64,000 nucleotides of DNA, taken from contig CM043944.1 in assembly GCA_014529385.2 (NCBI GenBank), positions 79,007,884 through 79,071,883 of the forward strand. Reading direction: 5' to 3'. Both the position numbers and the translations under genes were made by a program. Below are positions 55,076 to 64,000 of this stretch, in pieces (the first letter of the stretch is position 1; each line of letters starts with the position of its first letter). The stretch is from Adiantum capillus-veneris. Lineage: Eukaryota > Streptophyta > Polypodiopsida > Polypodiales > Pteridaceae. The notes under the pieces are model-generated. The model made no database searches. It saw only the letters and a list, made by a program, of their open reading frames with translations, and was not told where the DNA came from.

Positions 55076-56348
55076 CTTTCGGAAAAGCATATGCATTGGG
55101 CGAACATCTTGTCACAGTTCCACTTCCAGATTGTCCATGTGCAGGGACAGAAGAATGTGGTGGCAGATACTTTGTCTCGGAAACCGTTGGTTCTGGCTAT
55201 TTTCGCGATACATCATAGGAGCTTCGAGGATATGGTCGATCAGTATGCCATAGATACAGATTTTGCAGATATTTTCACACGGATACGGGATGGGGAGACA
55301 GTAGCTGGATACTCCCTTCGGAAAGGCTACATGATGAAAAAGACTATGTTGTGCGTTACACACCCGTTGAGGGAAAAGGTTATGACTGAATGCCACTGTC
55401 CACCTTTTACAGGTCACCGCGGAATTGCTGCACCATGAAAGGGGTAGAGAGATACTTCTTTTGGCCGTGACTCAAAAAGGACGTGGAAGAGTTGTGCGGA
55501 GTATGCCAGAAGGTCAAGTTTGACAAGCATAAGGCATAGGGATTGTTACACCCTTTTACCCATACCCACCCGCCCCTGGGAAAGTATTGAAATGGATTTC
55601 ATTTTTGATCTCCCGATTACACAGAATGATCACGATGATTATCCGATTACATGGCACGTCTGAGACGATTGTCTCCGACAGAGACCCCAGATTTATGAGT
55701 TTGTTTTGGAAGGCAATTTGGGAGAACATTGGCACGCGGTTGCAGTTCTCGTCATCGTTCCACTTGCAGATTGACGGGCAGTCTGAGATTGCCAATTCAG
55801 TGGTTTTAGATTTATTGAAGTCTTGTATCTCGGATCAGAAGACTCAATGGGAAAAGAACTTACCTTTGGTGGAATTTGCCTACAATAACACGATACACTC
55901 TTCGACGGGGAAGACGCCATGTGAGATTGTTGAAAGTGCTGCGAAGGTTCCATCCTTCCTGATCACGAAAGATTAGATATTTGAAGCGGATGAATATTCG
56001 CGAGATTTGGATACGGCTTTTGCCAAGGTTCGTGAGACTTTGCAGGAGTCTCAAGAACGACAGAAAAAGGCAGCGGATCGCCATCGTCGCGACTTGATAT
56101 TGAAGGAGGATGATTGGGTGCTCTTACGTTCTGAGAAGGCACGCCTACGAAAGAAAAAGGGAAAGGAGAGGCTTTTTCCAAAGCTTAGTATGCGATACTA
56201 CAGACCTTTCCAGATTACTGAAATGATAAATGATTTCTCCTTCCGATTGAAACTGCCAGATACTTGGAGGATTCACAATGCATTGCATGTGAGTCTCTTG
56301 AAACCTGCTACGGGTGATGTGCCTGATGATGGGGAGCCTGATGAGTAA
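55076..56348 (+). pseudogene. Gypsy-1 integrase, broken
   Basis: Continues from RNase H: HWANILSQFHFQIVHVQGQK, VADTLSRKPLVLA, a zinc-binding region (CHCPPFTGHRGIAAP, stop, then GVCQKVKFDKHKA) and the integrase core in pieces (WESIEMDF near 55575, SETIVSDRDPRF at 55659, DGQSEIANSVVLDLL at 55773). The C-terminal GPY/F-like part (56007-56348) includes LSMRYYRPFQITEMIND and LPDTWRIHNALHVSLLKP. Several stops and shifts. Confidence 0.85.
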
Positions 56349-56529
56349 CCCGAAGTGGAAGAAAACAAGGAGATCCTTGTTCCTGAAGAGATTTTGGCAC
56401 ATAACGATACGAAGAAAGGTAAAGTCCGAAGGCGGGTTCTTGGTTAAGTTCAAGAACTTTCCTGCATTTGATGCGAAGTGGATGGAGGAGGAGGACCTAG
56501 CAGATACTCCTCGGATTGTGAAACTTTAC
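56342..56529 (+). pseudogene. Gypsy-1 C-terminal chromodomain, frameshifted
   Basis: After a stop at 56346-56348, EILVPEEILAHNDTKKGKV leads, with one shift near 56440, into FLVKFKNFPAFDAKWMEEED and LADTPRIVKLY. The pattern (PEEIL, then LVKF-K, then P-x5-W, then EEDL) is a chromodomain, marking the element as a chromovirus. In the family this domain steers integration to marked chromatin. Confidence 0.75.
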
Positions 56530-57108
56530 CTCTGTTTTGGTTTAGCATAGTCTACTCCAAACGGAACCCAGAATTCAGCTTGGCCGGAGATCTGGTGCAG
56601 TGGGATGCACAAGAGGGGAGTTACTCCGCTCCTTTGTCAACAGATGCCTTGATTTTGATACTAAAGTCACTGATGTCTCTTTGAGCTTCAGGGATACTGA
56701 GAGCTGACAGTATTCTGCTGGATGACTTTATGAAATGGAATTCCTGATAATGATACTGATTTGTTCTTTACTTCTTGTGAGTGCAGGAACTGATAGCCGA
56801 AATGACTGCAGCACTTTGGTCTGATTGATCTCGAACAGACATGGTTGCAATAGGGGTTAGTCAATCGGACATCGATGAGGTCCCGATTGGACCTAGATGT
56901 GATTGCTAGCTACATTGCCGATAAATCATGGTCTAAGATCCAAATGAATGTTGAATGTCATGTGATGTCGTGTGATGTGACTGTCGATTTAGTACATGTG
57001 CTAGATGTGTGTTCCTAGTACGTAGGTACTAACAGTCAGTGTCTGCTAAGACAGTTTATGGCTTTTGTCGGTTTTGCAGGCGTAATCGCGGTCGATTACA
57101 ATGCTTTC

Positions 57109-57120
57109 AAGAGGGGGGTA
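57109..57120 (+). other. Gypsy-1 polypurine tract
   Basis: AAGAGGGGGGTA directly before the 3' LTR; primes plus-strand cDNA. Confidence 0.85.
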
Positions 57121-57682
57121 TGTCACAAAGTGATGACATGGTGGACAGCAGAAACCCTAAAATTCCTGCAAACCCTAATTTCTACCAAAAACCCTAATTT
57201 CTGAAAATCGCGGAGGCTTTATAAATTTTATTTTTTAAAAATTTTATTTCTTTAATAAAATGATGAGCGACGCGAATCTTGCTTTTTCCCCATGCCATGA
57301 GAAAGAGAGAGAACTTGCTTTAAAAAAAAAAAAGAGACTCTCTAAGAGAGAGAGAGAGAGAACTGATGCTTTTTATTTTTAAAAGCTTTTGGGGCTCTGC
57401 TTTTGGGCATCCCTTGTACCTTTAAATACGTGGTGAGGGCTTCACTTCTCAGAGCATCTGGACGCAGAGTCTGAGAGTGAAACCCTAGCCACTCTCTTGT
57501 ACTTTGATTTGATTAATATAAAAAGAAATACCGAAAAGGGCGCCAATCTTTGGGGCCGATATCTCTAGGCACGGAACTCCGCCAGGCCAGTGCAAATCTA
57601 TTGTGATCTGTGAATTGTTTTGAAGTGGTTATTTGGTGCTGTCGCGGTTGATTCTTGACTTGGAGTGTCCAAGTCTGTTACA
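57121..57682 (+). repeat. Gypsy-1 3' LTR
   Basis: 562 bp, TGTCACAAAGTG to GTCTGTTACA. Longer than the 5' LTR mostly because of AT-rich simple sequence near 57220-57265 and a short insertion near 57620. Followed by the duplication CTTTT at 57683-57687. Confidence 0.92.
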
Positions 57683-57687
57683 CTTTT
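57683..57687. repeat. Gypsy-1 target-site duplication, right copy
   Basis: CTTTT, matching 48112-48116. Confidence 0.9.
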
Positions 57688-58690
57688 TGCCGTCTCATGG
57701 GGGTTGGCGGAGAGTTTTTCACCTTCGTGATCTGATTGTTGTGCAACATGAGACGTAGGTCTTTGGCATTGCAGAAATTGGCCATCATGGCTATCACATT
57801 AGATTGGACTCTCAAGGTGAGGTGGCTCTTGATCAGCGGCTGGAGGCGCATTGGCAGCCTGTTCGAGTAGTGGGCTCTCTGGGGAGACGCGCGTGTTGAA
57901 TTTGTGTTCACTACAGAGGATGCACCTCTTTGGAGGCTGTGGATTTGGTAGGGATGGCCACTAGGTGAGCTAGACTAGGATCTTGGTGAGTGGCAATGGC
58001 CTTCTGTAGAAGCTGATGGGATCCCTCTCTCATTTTTTGTTTTTTTGAGTACACAATATCCCTTGGGAGGAGGATTATCTTGAGGAAACGAAACTTGGCT
58101 CAACGTCCATGTCAGTCAGAGGTATGGCGTAATAGAACCTTTCCTTAGCTTGCAACAGTTTTGGTCCTTTGGACCCTCAGGATTTTCTATTTCATCTGGA
58201 TGATTGCGCTTACAAGATTGCCTGTTGGTACTTGGGCTGAGTGTGCTGGTCATGATCCAACTTCTCACAGATGCGCTTTGTAACCTGAGTTCTTGAGGCA
58301 CTATTGCTGGAATTGTTCGTATGCTCGGCCTGTGTGGAGGGCGGGTGGTTGTTTGTTGATCAAAGTTGGTATTCATGATGGGTTTGTGACGTGGGGGACA
58401 ATTGCATGGCTTTTGCAATTTCCAAGGTCTCACACCTTTTTTGAGGGCTCTCCAACAGGTCTGATCTACATGCTTACTTCACAAGCTAAAATGTGTACGT
58501 AATTGAACTGCTGGAGCCAACTAGTGGCATTTCTGTAAGAACCCTCACATGAACTCTCTCTCATGGGCCACTGTATCATGGTGTCAATCTCCTCCCTTGG
58601 AGTGAACCTCGTAGGAGCTGCTCTATGCCTCTTGATGATAGCTTGGATGCTGCGATGGTAAATATGTTGGTGACGTACTCTACGAGAGGT
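57688..58690 (+). pseudogene. 3' part of another L1-type LINE ORF2 (zinc-binding region), decayed
   Basis: Near 58258-58325 the translation gives a C-x(n)-H-x2-CWNC-x4-A-x2-VW pattern (RHYCWNCSYARPVW), the zf-RVT motif near the C-terminus of plant L1 ORF2. The upstream sequence is in broken frames. No poly-A tail is obvious; it ends near the alternating GC/GT tract at 58721. It may be the element into which Gypsy-1 inserted. Confidence 0.55.
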
Positions 58691-58720
58691 ATGAGGGCAT
58701 CAAGATCTAATAATTATCAT

Positions 58721-58770
58721 GCGCGCATGTGTGCGCGCGCGCGCGCGTGTGTGTGTGGGGTGTGTGTGTG
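58721..58770 (+). repeat. (CG)n/(TG)n alternating purine-pyrimidine tract
   Basis: GCGCGCATGTGTGCGCGCGC followed by TG repeats, about 50 bp of alternating purine and pyrimidine able to adopt Z-DNA. It lies between the end of one LINE remnant and the 5' part of another. Confidence 0.85.
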
Positions 58771-58779
58771 AGCTCTGGT

Positions 58780-60413
58780 GTGTGAGACGAACCCAGCGTT
58801 CTACTGTCCCTGCTTGATAACAGCCTGCTCTGCGCCCTGCAGCTCTCTGCGCGTTGCCCTCTGCCCTCTCCTGCGCCCTACAGCTTCTGCGCGCTGCCCA
58901 ACCCTGCATCCTGCAGCCCCTACGTGTGGCACAGTTCTGCGTGCAGTTTGCAGCCTACTCCCTCAACGTGCTCTCAGCTGTTGGTGGCTCCTCAATGACT
59001 GGTGAGTTCAATTCAGTTCGACCCTCTTTGCGTGCAAAGGTGCTTTGGTGCTAGTCATCAACTCCCTTCTTTGCAGAGGTTCCTACGGAGTTCTTGACTG
59101 TAGATGTATGCCCTCTTTGGTGATATACATAATCTTGTGGGTTTCAGCTTTCTGTACCTAGTTTAAGGCAGATACAGAGCTTGGTTTTTGCAGTTTGCGT
59201 TCCAGTAGGCTTTCTCCTTTTGCTGTGGTTTTGCTGCTGCATGTCAGAATTTCAGTGTGTGTTCAAGCATCGGAAAGCTATGGATAATTCTTCGGAAGCT
59301 GCCTTGAAACCAAAGCTTGTTTGTACGAGGACTTCAAAGAGGCCCCGAAAACTTGGATAGGTCAGGTACCTACCCTCGGTGCGGATTCCCGTGTAGGATC
59401 TTATGGACCCAGTTGTGCAGTATGCCATGAATGCAGTCATCTTGTTGTTCCCAGGCAAAATGCCTACCGTGCAAGATGTCGGACAATCGGTTGATTTCCT
59501 TCTTAAACCCAATGTCTGTGGCGTTTATTTTGGTGCTCGTGGTTTCTATGAAGTTTTATTGACAGATATTGAAGCCAAGAATCTTTTGTTGGAGATGTCT
59601 CCCCTCTTCTTTGGTACGCAGATGACCCATGTTCTGCCGTGGGCACTCACTAAAGATTATCAAAGTCTTTTTGCCACAAATGCTCAGTGTGGGTGGAACT
59701 CGTTGATTTTCCAGGCACCTGGAGGCATTTCCTACCGCTGTTGGTTGCACAACTTGGTAAGGTGATTTGCCCCCCGAAATTGGATGCCAACACCAACAGG
59801 TTTTGCATTCTTTGGGACACTGACAAACAAACCCCCGAAGGAATTATGGTTGATTCAAGGGACCCATGGGTGGCGAAGCATCCTTTTAAACTTAAATGGG
59901 CAAATTTGCATATTCTTGTTTCCGATGTGGTAAATTCGGTGATATGCAATCTAAATGTTCAGAGCCAGTCTTGCAACCCTCTCTTTCGGTAGTTCCTTTG
60001 TCTACCCCTGTTCCTATAGGCAAACCTATTAGTGAAGTGAAGCAAAATGGGGTTCCCAATGTGGAAAAAGGAAAAAAACTAGACACCTCAGGATCTTGGA
60101 AATGGGAATGCTGCAAAAGGTAGAAATGTTGGGCCTAGTGACACTAATTCATGGGTGGTACTTGAAAAGATAGTAAAGATTCGCACCCACCCTCCTCTCG
60201 TAATTATGTTCCCCCTGTTAATGCTACTAAGAATGCATCGTTCAAGGAACTTCCGTGTAATGACGATCGCAAGTTGATTGACGCATGGGAAAAAGCGATG
60301 CACTCTTACAAAGATGTACTTCTTGGGGAGACTTCCACCCCTCATGTAAATCTTGTGGACATGTTTCCTGCATTAAATTAGCGGATGGATTCTGGTGCTA
60401 TAGTGGATGTAGA
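58780..60413 (+). pseudogene. 5' part of a further L1-type LINE: C-rich 5' UTR and ORF1 with a CCHC-like knuckle
   Basis: The C-rich 5' segment (58800-58930, with GCGC/TGCCC words) resembles the LINE-1 5' UTR. ORF1 may start at 59280 (MDNSSEAALKPK), with a stop after about 24 codons. A frame from 59403 (MDPVVQYAMNAVILLFPGK, then FYEVLLTDIEAKNLLLEMSP) resembles the DUF4283-type domain of plant LINE ORF1 proteins. A knuckle lies at 59917-59958 (CFRCGKFGDMQSKC), where the expected His is Asp. The copy is cut at 60413 by the LTR. Confidence 0.65.
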
Positions 60414-61011
60414 TGTCACAGAATGATGACGTGGCATGTCCAATTGATGGATAATAAAGTGACGATTTTATAAGTTATCCCAACTTATGGGGGTTCCGTC
60501 CGATGGGGCCCATGGGGACATAAAGCGATTAAAGAAATTGTGTGCACTTGCTGACGTGGCAGATTTCCACAAATCGTGCTGACGTGGCAGGCTGTACGGA
60601 CGCCGCAATTTGCGCTGACATGATGACGTGGCAGCTATACGGATTTTTGCAAAATGCGCTGGCTGTTTTTGGGTCAGATGTTGTTGGGACTTGAAGCTTT
60701 TGGGCTGATTGCTTTTGGGGCTCTTCTTTTGGCATCCCTTGTACTGTTTATAAGAGCCCTTGGGGCCTCACTCTGCAAAGCATATGGACGCAGAGTCTGA
60801 GAGCAGAGGGTTGTACTTTACAAGATTAATGATAAAGAAATACCGAAAAAGGGGCGCCAAACTTTGGGGCCAATACCTCTGGGCACGGAATTCCGCCTGG
60901 CCGTATCGACTCTCTCTCTCTCTCCATCTCTCTATTAAAGTTCAGTGATTTTGAAGTTTCTATTTGTGTGTTGCTATTGATTTCTCGGTTGGAGTGTCCA
61001 AGCCTGTTACA
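60414..61011 (+). repeat. gypsy 5' LTR
   Basis: 598 bp, TGTCACAGAATG to CCTGTTACA. U3 has repeated GCTGACGTGGCA words; TTTATAAG at 60747-60754 is a likely TATA box; the shared module (GCATATGGACGCAGAGTCT, AAATACCGAAAAAGGGGCGC) follows. The partner 3' LTR is not in the window. Confidence 0.85.
60747..60754 (+). promoter_or_regulatory. probable TATA box of the LTR at 60414-61011
   Basis: TTTATAAG sits in the same place relative to the conserved CATCCCTTGTAC word as TTTAAATA in Gypsy-1. Confidence 0.45.
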
Positions 61012-61012
61012 A

Positions 61013-61024
61013 TGGTATCAAAGC
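61013..61024 (+). other. primer-binding site after the LTR at 60414-61011
   Basis: TGGTATCAAAGC, one mismatch from the Met-tRNA site, one base after the LTR end. Confidence 0.88.
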
Positions 61025-61215
61025 TCAAGAAGATTCTTCTTCTACAGAGGATCCGATCCTTTTTATAGTACATAGTTTTTCTTTGAAAGAATCTTCATGT
61101 CCCGACCTCGGACTTATTAGCCACTCCCACCCTTCTTACATCGTGCATCGGACGCACTCTCATCTTCATCACTCTGTCTTAAAGGGCATAAGCCATAAAG
61201 AACCCAAGAGTACAC

Positions 61216-61359
61216 ATGGATTTTCGCGGAGAATCTGACAGAGATAACACCTCTCAGTGGGCAGGCAGAGAAAAGTTGAAATCCGGCACGAGAACTGAAG
61301 AAAGGAATGAGGATTTGAGCAAATTTTCGGCAGAAAAGTTTGCTAGAGGAAACACCTGA
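61216..61359 (+). pseudogene. possible gag start of the LTR element, truncated
   Basis: ATG at 61216 gives MDFRGESDRDNTSQWAGREK and 47 residues before a stop at 61357-61359. Position after the primer site and the charged composition resemble the Gypsy-1 gag start. The downstream text shows no capsid core, so the element is likely deleted. Confidence 0.35.
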
Positions 61360-62307
61360 AGAATTATCCGATTAATGAGATTCACTCGAGATAGCATGGG
61401 GCCATTCATTCTCCTCTCAGGTCAGGAGGAAAGCTGAAAGGACAGACAAGTGCAGAAAAGTGGAACCTGTACTTGAGTGTTTGAACTTTGCTCAAGATGA
61501 GTGCTCCGAACTGTGCTCAAGGTTCCTTTTGTTCTTATGGAAGTGAGAGCCTTCCGTTCTTAATGAGAGAGTGCTATGCTCACAAACAAAGTGAATGGAC
61601 ACTGTGCGTGCAAGTGTATGAAACTGAGAGATAGAGAGAAAAGAGAGATACGACACCAGAGACGTTGTAAAACCCTCCTCCGAAGGCCCCACTCTCGTCG
61701 ACGAGAGTGGTCTACTTATGATTGCACAAACTGGTACAAACTGAATGCATGTGACTGATGCAAGTCTAGGCTATGTCGATGATGACGACGGGGATGGTGA
61801 CACCGACCTAAGGGATGAAATCTGCAATCTTTTATCTGCTGTCCAAAAACGCTATGGGCTGAAATCTGCTGTTGCCGAAAACGTTGATTCTGCTGGTCTT
61901 TAGGGCTGAAAACTGCACTTCTTTAGGGCTGAAACTGCTGGTTCTTTAAGCCGAATCCGATGTTGCTTTACTGTTGAAAAACGCTAGCTACAATGGAGGG
62001 CGATATGGGTTGAAAAACGCTAGGGCTGCAATAGGGGAGACCACCAAGTTCTTGCTTGAGAAGTTGCCTGTTGAGCTTGGCTCCTGTTGCCTCTTCTGCC
62101 ATTTAGTGCTAGTTTAGGTTTGCTTATATACAAACTTACTCAATTTGCCCTACCTACTTTCCAACAAAAGTCACTTAAAAATAATAAGTGAAAAATGCCA
62201 AAAATAGGTAAAATAGGCTAAATGCATTGGGAAATTCCCTTGAAGGATTCTGATGGGAATGCTTATGATCATGCTGTGTGCAACCAGAGGATATGCATCT
62301 ATACCAA
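61360..62307. other. unassigned noncoding stretch
   Basis: No gene recognised. It holds the 22-nt palindrome at 61689-61710 and repeated words such as GGGCTGAAAACTGC/GGGCTGAAACTGC (61860-61950) and TTGAAAAACGCTAG (two copies, about 61973 and 62011). Confidence 0.5.
61689..61710. repeat. perfect 22-nt palindrome
   Basis: CCACTCTCGTC followed directly by its reverse complement GACGAGAGTGG, with no loop. It could be a protein-binding site or a remnant inverted repeat. Confidence 0.85.
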
Positions 62308-62850
62308 GTGACTACCATGGGTCTATACCTTGCACTTTCCTTTATGGGTGAATCTGGGCTTATCCTGGATTCATCTAGGCATATCTTTTAGTCGTATAGC
62401 GGACATGCAGACTTCACATTGTGAAGTTTTCGTCCGAGTTACGACCAGTTGATATTGTGCTAATTCTTTCTATTTTTTGTGGTGCGTATGCCTATCAACT
62501 ACCTCATTTTTGTGCTAATTTTTCCGATTTAATGCTTCTTTTAGTGCTAGGCTTCATTATGGCTGAGTCTGCCCTTGATCTCCGGAGTCATGACAGAAAC
62601 TCAGTACGTTGAACTTTGTGTTGATGTATGCTCGTATGTGTGTGTGTGTGTGGTGTTGTGTTTGGGAGCATATGTTAGTACCTAGTTCTACACCCACTAT
62701 TGGGCACTGACGACGTTAGTGGGGATGTCGTGGTATTTAGTCAATACTATGCATGATGGAGCTGATGGTTATTTTGTCATGTGGGTGACTACCATGGGTC
62801 TATTCCTTGCACTTTCCTTTATGGGTGAATCTGGGCTTATCCTCTAGGTA
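62308..62850 (+). repeat. direct repeat, about 59 bp, 477 bp apart
   Basis: GTGACTACCATGGGTCTAT starts at 62308 and 62785, and both continue through CCTTGCACTTTCCTTTATGG and GAATCTGGGCTTATCCT with one mismatch. One frame encodes a hydrophobic peptide (VTTMGLYLALSFMGESGLIL) in both copies. The repeats may belong to the LTR of the reverse-strand gypsy that ends at 62979. Confidence 0.7.
62421..62612 (+). other. small hydrophobic reading frame of unknown status
   Basis: 63 codons, with two hydrophobic stretches (VDIVLILSIFCGAYAY and LMLLLVLGFIMAESALD). No recognised family, splice context or homologue in the window. It could be chance or a fragment of a membrane-protein exon. Confidence 0.2.
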
Positions 62851-62967
62851 TATGCACGGTCTACGGATAGACTCACAAAAGTGCCAGATCACTTCTAATC
62901 TAGACTGGCTGGACTGACTGAACCCTGATCATGTTGTAGCTTGTCCACGGACACATAGGGTTGGATG

Positions 62968-62979
62968 TGTCACGTGACA
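62968..62979 (-). repeat. start of a reverse-strand gypsy 3' LTR (palindromic TGTCACGTGACA)
   Basis: On the minus strand a polypurine tract (62980-62991) is followed by TGTCACGTGACAC, which begins like the TGTCACA ends of other LTRs here. The LTR runs toward lower coordinates; its far end was not identified. Confidence 0.6.
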
Positions 62980-62991
62980 TCCCCTCCTTTT
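62980..62991 (-). other. polypurine tract of the reverse-strand gypsy element
   Basis: Minus strand AAAAGGAGGGGA, directly after the chromodomain-like frame stop and directly before TGTCACGTGACA. Confidence 0.65.
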
Positions 62992-63240
62992 CAAAGTGAG
63001 GTACTGCTACCGAACTGTATGGCGTCGAGAGAGATCGCCAATAGCATCCGGAATCCTGGAAGGGACTCTTCGTCGGCCCACTCTGATGTGTGGATCGTGC
63101 GATACTTGAACTTCATAAAGGTCTGCAACGCTTGCTTCTTTGGGCGGCGCCGAAAGCGACACAAAGTCTTTTGTGGCTCCTTCGATGCTTCAACTTCGTC
63201 GAGAGTCATGCTTCTTTCTTCTTCAAGAATCTCCATGGCT
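62991..63240 (-). pseudogene. chromodomain-like C-terminus of a reverse-strand gypsy polyprotein
   Basis: The minus-strand frame reads AMEILEEERSMTLDEVEASK, then CRFRRRPKKQALQTFMKFKY, then RTIHTSEWADEESLPGF and a tail to the stop next to the polypurine tract. The R-x-R, then F-x-K-F/Y, then E-W-x2-E-x-L pattern is like the chromodomain of Gypsy-1 (LVKFKN..KWMEEEDL), though the first strand is atypical. Position at the end of pol supports the call. Confidence 0.5.
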
Positions 63241-63283
63241 GAAAATTCCTGAAACCATTTCCAACACAAAACCATGAACATAC

Positions 63284-64000
63284 CTATTCCATGTAAAGTG
63301 AGTGGAAAAAATCTTGTCTTCCTAAAAGACCGTGCATGCAATGTAGATGAACCAATAGACGGAGTGCCAAACCGTTCACTACACACACGCAAACAATGAG
63401 ATCGATCTTTCTCTTCTGATCTAAATCAATCAACTGTGGCAATTCACAACGGAAATGCCCATGCTTGGTGCTCATACTTTCATGTGCTCTTTCTACGAAT
63501 GTGTCATGGCAAGGAAGAGACATGGAATGTGACTTCCTTGAATGCATACTTTTCAGCTTTTCATGAACAATCCGCATACATCCGTGCTCATTCATGAGTG
63601 AAACGTGCTCAACGTACAATATGTCATGCCTAGGAAAAGGGATCACATAAAGACGCTGACGAAAATACAGGAAACGATCACGAATGAAACACTCGTACAA
63701 TGCGTGCGTATGAATCATGCGAACACATAATACTTTTTGCAAGGGTTCTTTGGACCTAAGCTCGAGAGCCAAGATCGTGTCTTCCTGAGGGGGTTCTTGG
63801 GACCTAGGCTCGAGAGCCAAGATCGATCCTTCGTAATTGATCGAATCTGCAACGAGGTTAGCTTCGCTAGAAAAAGCATCAACTAACACATCATCCTTCT
63901 TGTGAACAATCACATCTTCTTCATGCAAATCATCATGCTTGTGAGAAATCACATCTTGATCATGCAAATCATCATGCTTGTGAGAAATCATATCTTGAAC
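63284..64000 (-). CDS. open reading frame with 13-residue His/Asp repeats, runs off the window
   Basis: At least 235 codons on the minus strand, open to the window edge, so the true start is unknown. It starts in view with repeats of the type DVISHKHDDLHDQ (39-bp DNA repeat, about three copies at 63890-64000), then a second duplicated motif ILALE-P/L-RS-Q/K-EP (about 63820-63735). The remainder is basic and His/Cys-rich and ends SLYME at 63284. It overlaps the chromodomain-like frame by shift and lies in a gypsy element, so it is probably part of that pol or spacer. Not recognised; no enzyme motif. Confidence 0.35.
   Translation of the reverse strand, partial: VQDMISHKHDDLHDQDVISHKHDDLHEEDVIVHKKDDVLVDAFSSEANLVADSINYEGSILALEPRSQEPPQEDTILALELRSKEPLQKVLCVRMIHTHALYECFIRDRFLYFRQRLYVIPFPRHDILYVEHVSLMNEHGCMRIVHEKLKSMHSRKSHSMSLPCHDTFVERAHESMSTKHGHFRCELPQLIDLDQKRKIDLIVCVCVVNGLALRLLVHLHCMHGLLGRQDFFHSLYME

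Larger units (their letters stand above)
48117..57682 (+). mobile_element. Gypsy-1: complete Ty3/gypsy chromovirus carrying a nested copia element
   Basis: 9,566 bp in total, about 6.4 kb without the copia insertion. LTRs 48117-48640 and 57121-57682, Met-tRNA primer site 48642-48653, gag, protease, reverse transcriptase-RNase H, integrase, C-terminal chromodomain and polypurine tract 57109-57120, in the order of Ty3/gypsy. Target duplication CTTTT on both sides. Stops and shifts in gag, protease, integrase and chromodomain make it inactive. Confidence 0.92.

Overview
The window looks like nuclear DNA of a land plant with a large, repeat-rich genome. Evidence: one gene split by GT-AG introns, L1-type LINEs with CCHC-knuckle ORF1 proteins, Ty3/gypsy chromoviruses and a Ty1/copia element whose primer sites match the 3' end of initiator Met-tRNA, and one intron of almost 19 kb filled with transposons. 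The only host gene recognised encodes an SLC13/DASS permease with an RCK_C (TrkA-C) segment, the arrangement of SAC1-like (SLT) transporters known from green algae and early-diverging land plants. A seed-free plant, perhaps a fern, is therefore the best guess; the species is not determined.

Layout. 1-2690: nothing identifiable. 2710-4428: a deleted gypsy fragment and its LTR. 4432-11412: a full-length but decayed L1-type LINE (LINE-1) with a 15-bp target-site duplication at the end of that LTR. 11428-12847: a second LINE 3' fragment and a reverse-strand LTR. 13118-13471: two transporter exons. 13472-32444: the giant intron, holding a nested stack: LINE-3 (minus, 14268-30782) carries an LTR-less gypsy pol segment, which is split by LINE-2 (minus, 16664-28068, 13-bp TSD), which is split by a segment with Mutator-like ends, which holds a gag-protease-only LTR retrotransposon (LTR-GP). 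32445-32930: two more transporter exons; the last exon was not found.

34680-44074: four copies of a different LINE family (LINE-B) lie head to tail on the plus strand, each joined to the (ATTTC)n(TC)n tail of the one before. 44075-47650: a reverse-strand gypsy fragment and LTR. 48117-57682: a complete chromovirus (Gypsy-1, TSD CTTTT), with an internally deleted copia element (48905-52031, TSD GGCAA) in its gag. 57688-60413: remnants of further L1-type LINEs. 60414-61011: a 5' LTR with primer site. 62980-64000: the 3' end of a reverse-strand gypsy element with a chromodomain-like C-terminus.

There is no operon-like organisation. Almost every transposon reading frame is broken, so the window records successive insertions around and inside one transporter gene. 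The points most worth a second look are the LINE-B tail-to-head array, the LINE-gypsy-LINE chimera, the gag-protease-only element with four zinc knuckles, the conserved ATGA overlap between LINE ORF1 and ORF2, and a small foldback MITE. All calls come from reading the sequence; no database search was run.
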